Of a stretch of 7,603 nucleotides of DNA, positions 6,680 through 7,603 are shown piece by piece. The notes under the pieces are model-generated. The model was not told the origin of the DNA and did not search any database. It saw only the letters and a list, made by a program, of their open reading frames with translations. Positions within the stretch are counted from its first letter, which is position 1. Each line of letters starts with the position of its first letter. The translations under genes and the position numbers were made by a program. Where the stretch lies: NCBI GenBank assembly GCA_036381835.1, contig DASVCA010000198.1, positions 1-7,603 on the forward strand, given 5' to 3'. Source of the DNA: DASULK01 sp036381835. GTDB lineage: Bacteria; Actinomycetota; Actinomycetes; Mycobacteriales; Micromonosporaceae.

Positions 6680-7603
6680 CGGTCCCGCCTGTCGTGGTCG
6701 GTCCGGGGCCGGCCGGCTCCGGTTCGATGAACTCCGCGCCGTCCGCCGGCCCGGGCCGGCCGGCGGCGGTGTCCGCAGCGAGGAACGGGTGTGCGGGGAC
6801 GGCGGCGGCGAGAGCCAGCGCCGAGCGCAGCATCGGCAGCGTGGCCAGGGCGGTCGCACCCTCTCCGAGGCCGAGTCTCAGATCGAAGGCGGGGGTCCAC
6901 CCGAGCACGTCTGCGGCGTACCGGACGGCCGGGTGGCCGCCGTGATCGGGCAGCAGACACCAGTGCCGGGTCTGCCCGGCCAGTGCCCGGCTGACCAGGC
7001 CCGCCGCGACCCCGACCGGGCCGTCCACCAGTACCGGCGTGCGCCGTGCGGTCGCCCCCAGCAGCACGCCGGTGGCGATGGCGAGGTCGCCCCCGCCCAG
7101 CTCGGCCAGCACGTCCTTGGCACCGCGCGGGGAGCGGCGGGTGCGGTGCAGCGCGTCCCGTACGGCCGCGCAGCGGGTCATCCACGCGGTGTCGTCGTAG
7201 GTGCCGCCCGGGGTGAGGACCCGGGGGAGCACCGCGGAGGGCTCCGCGCCGGAGGTGGCGGCCAGCACCGCGGCGACGGCCGCATCCACGCCGCCGCCGC
7301 ACGCGCCCAGCACCAGCAGATCGACCCCCTCGTCGGCCGCCTCCTCGGCGAGCCGCCAGCCCAGGCGCAACGCCGCCTCGACGTCGTCGGGGGACAGGGC
7401 CGGGCCGTGTTCGATCGGCGCCGCGGTCGGCGCGGGCACGATCCGCAGGTCGGCGTCGGCCGCGGCGGCGAGTCGGGCCAACGCGCCTTCGCCGACCCGG
7501 GCCTGCTCGGCACGGCGGGTGGACTCGCCGGGTACGGCGCCGGCCGCCACGCCGCCATCGTGATCGCCGTGCAGCAGCAGCACCCGGGGGACGCGCCACG
7601 GGA
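6660..7603 (-). CDS. cobT: CobT-like nicotinate-nucleotide:dimethylbenzimidazole phosphoribosyltransferase, 5' partial
   Basis: CobT activates the lower base of cobalamin by moving phosphoribose from nicotinate mononucleotide to dimethylbenzimidazole. The reading frame runs off the right edge (PWRVPR precedes VLLLHGDHDG, like the family's first strand and ADHG motif), so the GTG at 7581-7583 is internal and the start is missing. At least 313 residues are visible. Numbering from that GTG: ADLRIVPAP (44-52), LAEEAADEGVDLLVLGACGGG (78-98), AWMTRCAAVRDAL (133-145), GGGDLAIATGVLLGATARRTPVLVDG (163-188) and LGLGEGATALATLPMLRSAL (237-256) follow CobT order. The usual GEMGIGNTT loop is replaced by GACGGGVDA (93-101) and the HRS-type motif by DHGGHPA (213-219). 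The GEG motif (Glu241), where I place the catalytic glutamate of Salmonella CobT, remains. A Pro/Gly/Thr-rich tail (about 275-307) ends 20 bp inside gcvT. CobT fold is likely; canonical activity is uncertain. Confidence 0.7.
   Translation of the reverse strand, partial: PWRVPRVLLLHGDHDGGVAAGAVPGESTRRAEQARVGEGALARLAAAADADLRIVPAPTAAPIEHGPALSPDDVEAALRLGWRLAEEAADEGVDLLVLGACGGGVDAAVAAVLAATSGAEPSAVLPRVLTPGGTYDDTAWMTRCAAVRDALHRTRRSPRGAKDVLAELGGGDLAIATGVLLGATARRTPVLVDGPVGVAAGLVSRALAGQTRHWCLLPDHGGHPAVRYAADVLGWTPAFDLRLGLGEGATALATLPMLRSALALAAAVPAHPFLAADTAAGRPGPADGAEFIEPEPAGPGPTTTGGTASAPRI
6743..6766. terminator. Possible gcvT terminator inside the cobT-like 3' end
   Basis: CCGCCGG (6743-6749) and CCGGCGG (6760-6766) can form a 7-bp stem with a 10-nt loop. 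The same stretch contains a 16-bp perfect palindrome (6745-6760). It lies 64 nt past the gcvT stop, within the low-complexity tail of the opposing gene. No U-tract follows, and such palindromes arise easily in this composition. Confidence 0.3.

Noticed and set aside
1..7603. CRISPR arrays, insertion sequences, tRNA or rRNA genes, phage genes
   Set aside because: No spaced repeats, terminal inverted repeats with transposase, or RNA gene patterns were seen on either strand. The window is filled with housekeeping genes.

Overview
The window is very GC-rich, with G or C at most third codon positions, GTG starts on several genes, and Ala/Arg/Gly/Pro-rich proteins. This points to a high-GC actinobacterium. 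From recalled family sequences and gene order I would guess Micromonosporaceae, but the sequence alone does not prove the family. It reads as a conserved chromosomal housekeeping region: no mobile element, CRISPR array, RNA gene or prophage trace was seen.

Layout, left to right. (1) Bases 27-3283, minus strand: an operon read lpdA then sucB, encoding the E3 (dihydrolipoyl dehydrogenase) and E2 (two-lipoyl-domain acyltransferase) of a 2-oxoacid dehydrogenase complex. Bases 1-26 only follow the sucB stop. (2) Bases 3284-3452: a divergent, geneless spacer. (3) Bases 3453-3776, plus strand: a 107-residue basic protein of unknown function. A strong inverted repeat (3776-3812) separates it from the convergent pepA. 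(4) Bases 3830-5407, minus strand: pepA, an M17 leucyl aminopeptidase with all metal and catalytic residues. (5) Bases 5408-5557: a second divergent, geneless spacer with a perfect 16-bp palindrome and a plausible gcvT promoter. (6) Bases 5558-6679, plus strand: gcvT, the glycine-cleavage T protein. (7) Bases 6660-7603, minus strand: a CobT-like protein whose 5' end lies off the right edge. Its last 20 bp overlap the end of gcvT tail-to-tail.

The genes share a lipoyl theme. E2 carries two lipoyl domains. Lpd reoxidises lipoyl groups for E2 and, in many bacteria, for the glycine cleavage H protein. GcvT acts on the aminomethyl-lipoyl H protein. In Mycobacterium tuberculosis the order cobT-(cobS-ilvE)-gcvT-pepB-dlaT-lipB-lipA is known, so lipoate synthesis genes may lie just off the left edge. 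The E1 component and GcvH/GcvP are not in the window.

The least expected features are two. The two divergent spacers share a composite motif (GGTACCCG plus ATCTTGTCAC). The CobT-like protein has lost the family's usual GEMGIGNTT substrate loop but keeps the GEG motif. I found no wholly new multi-gene system.
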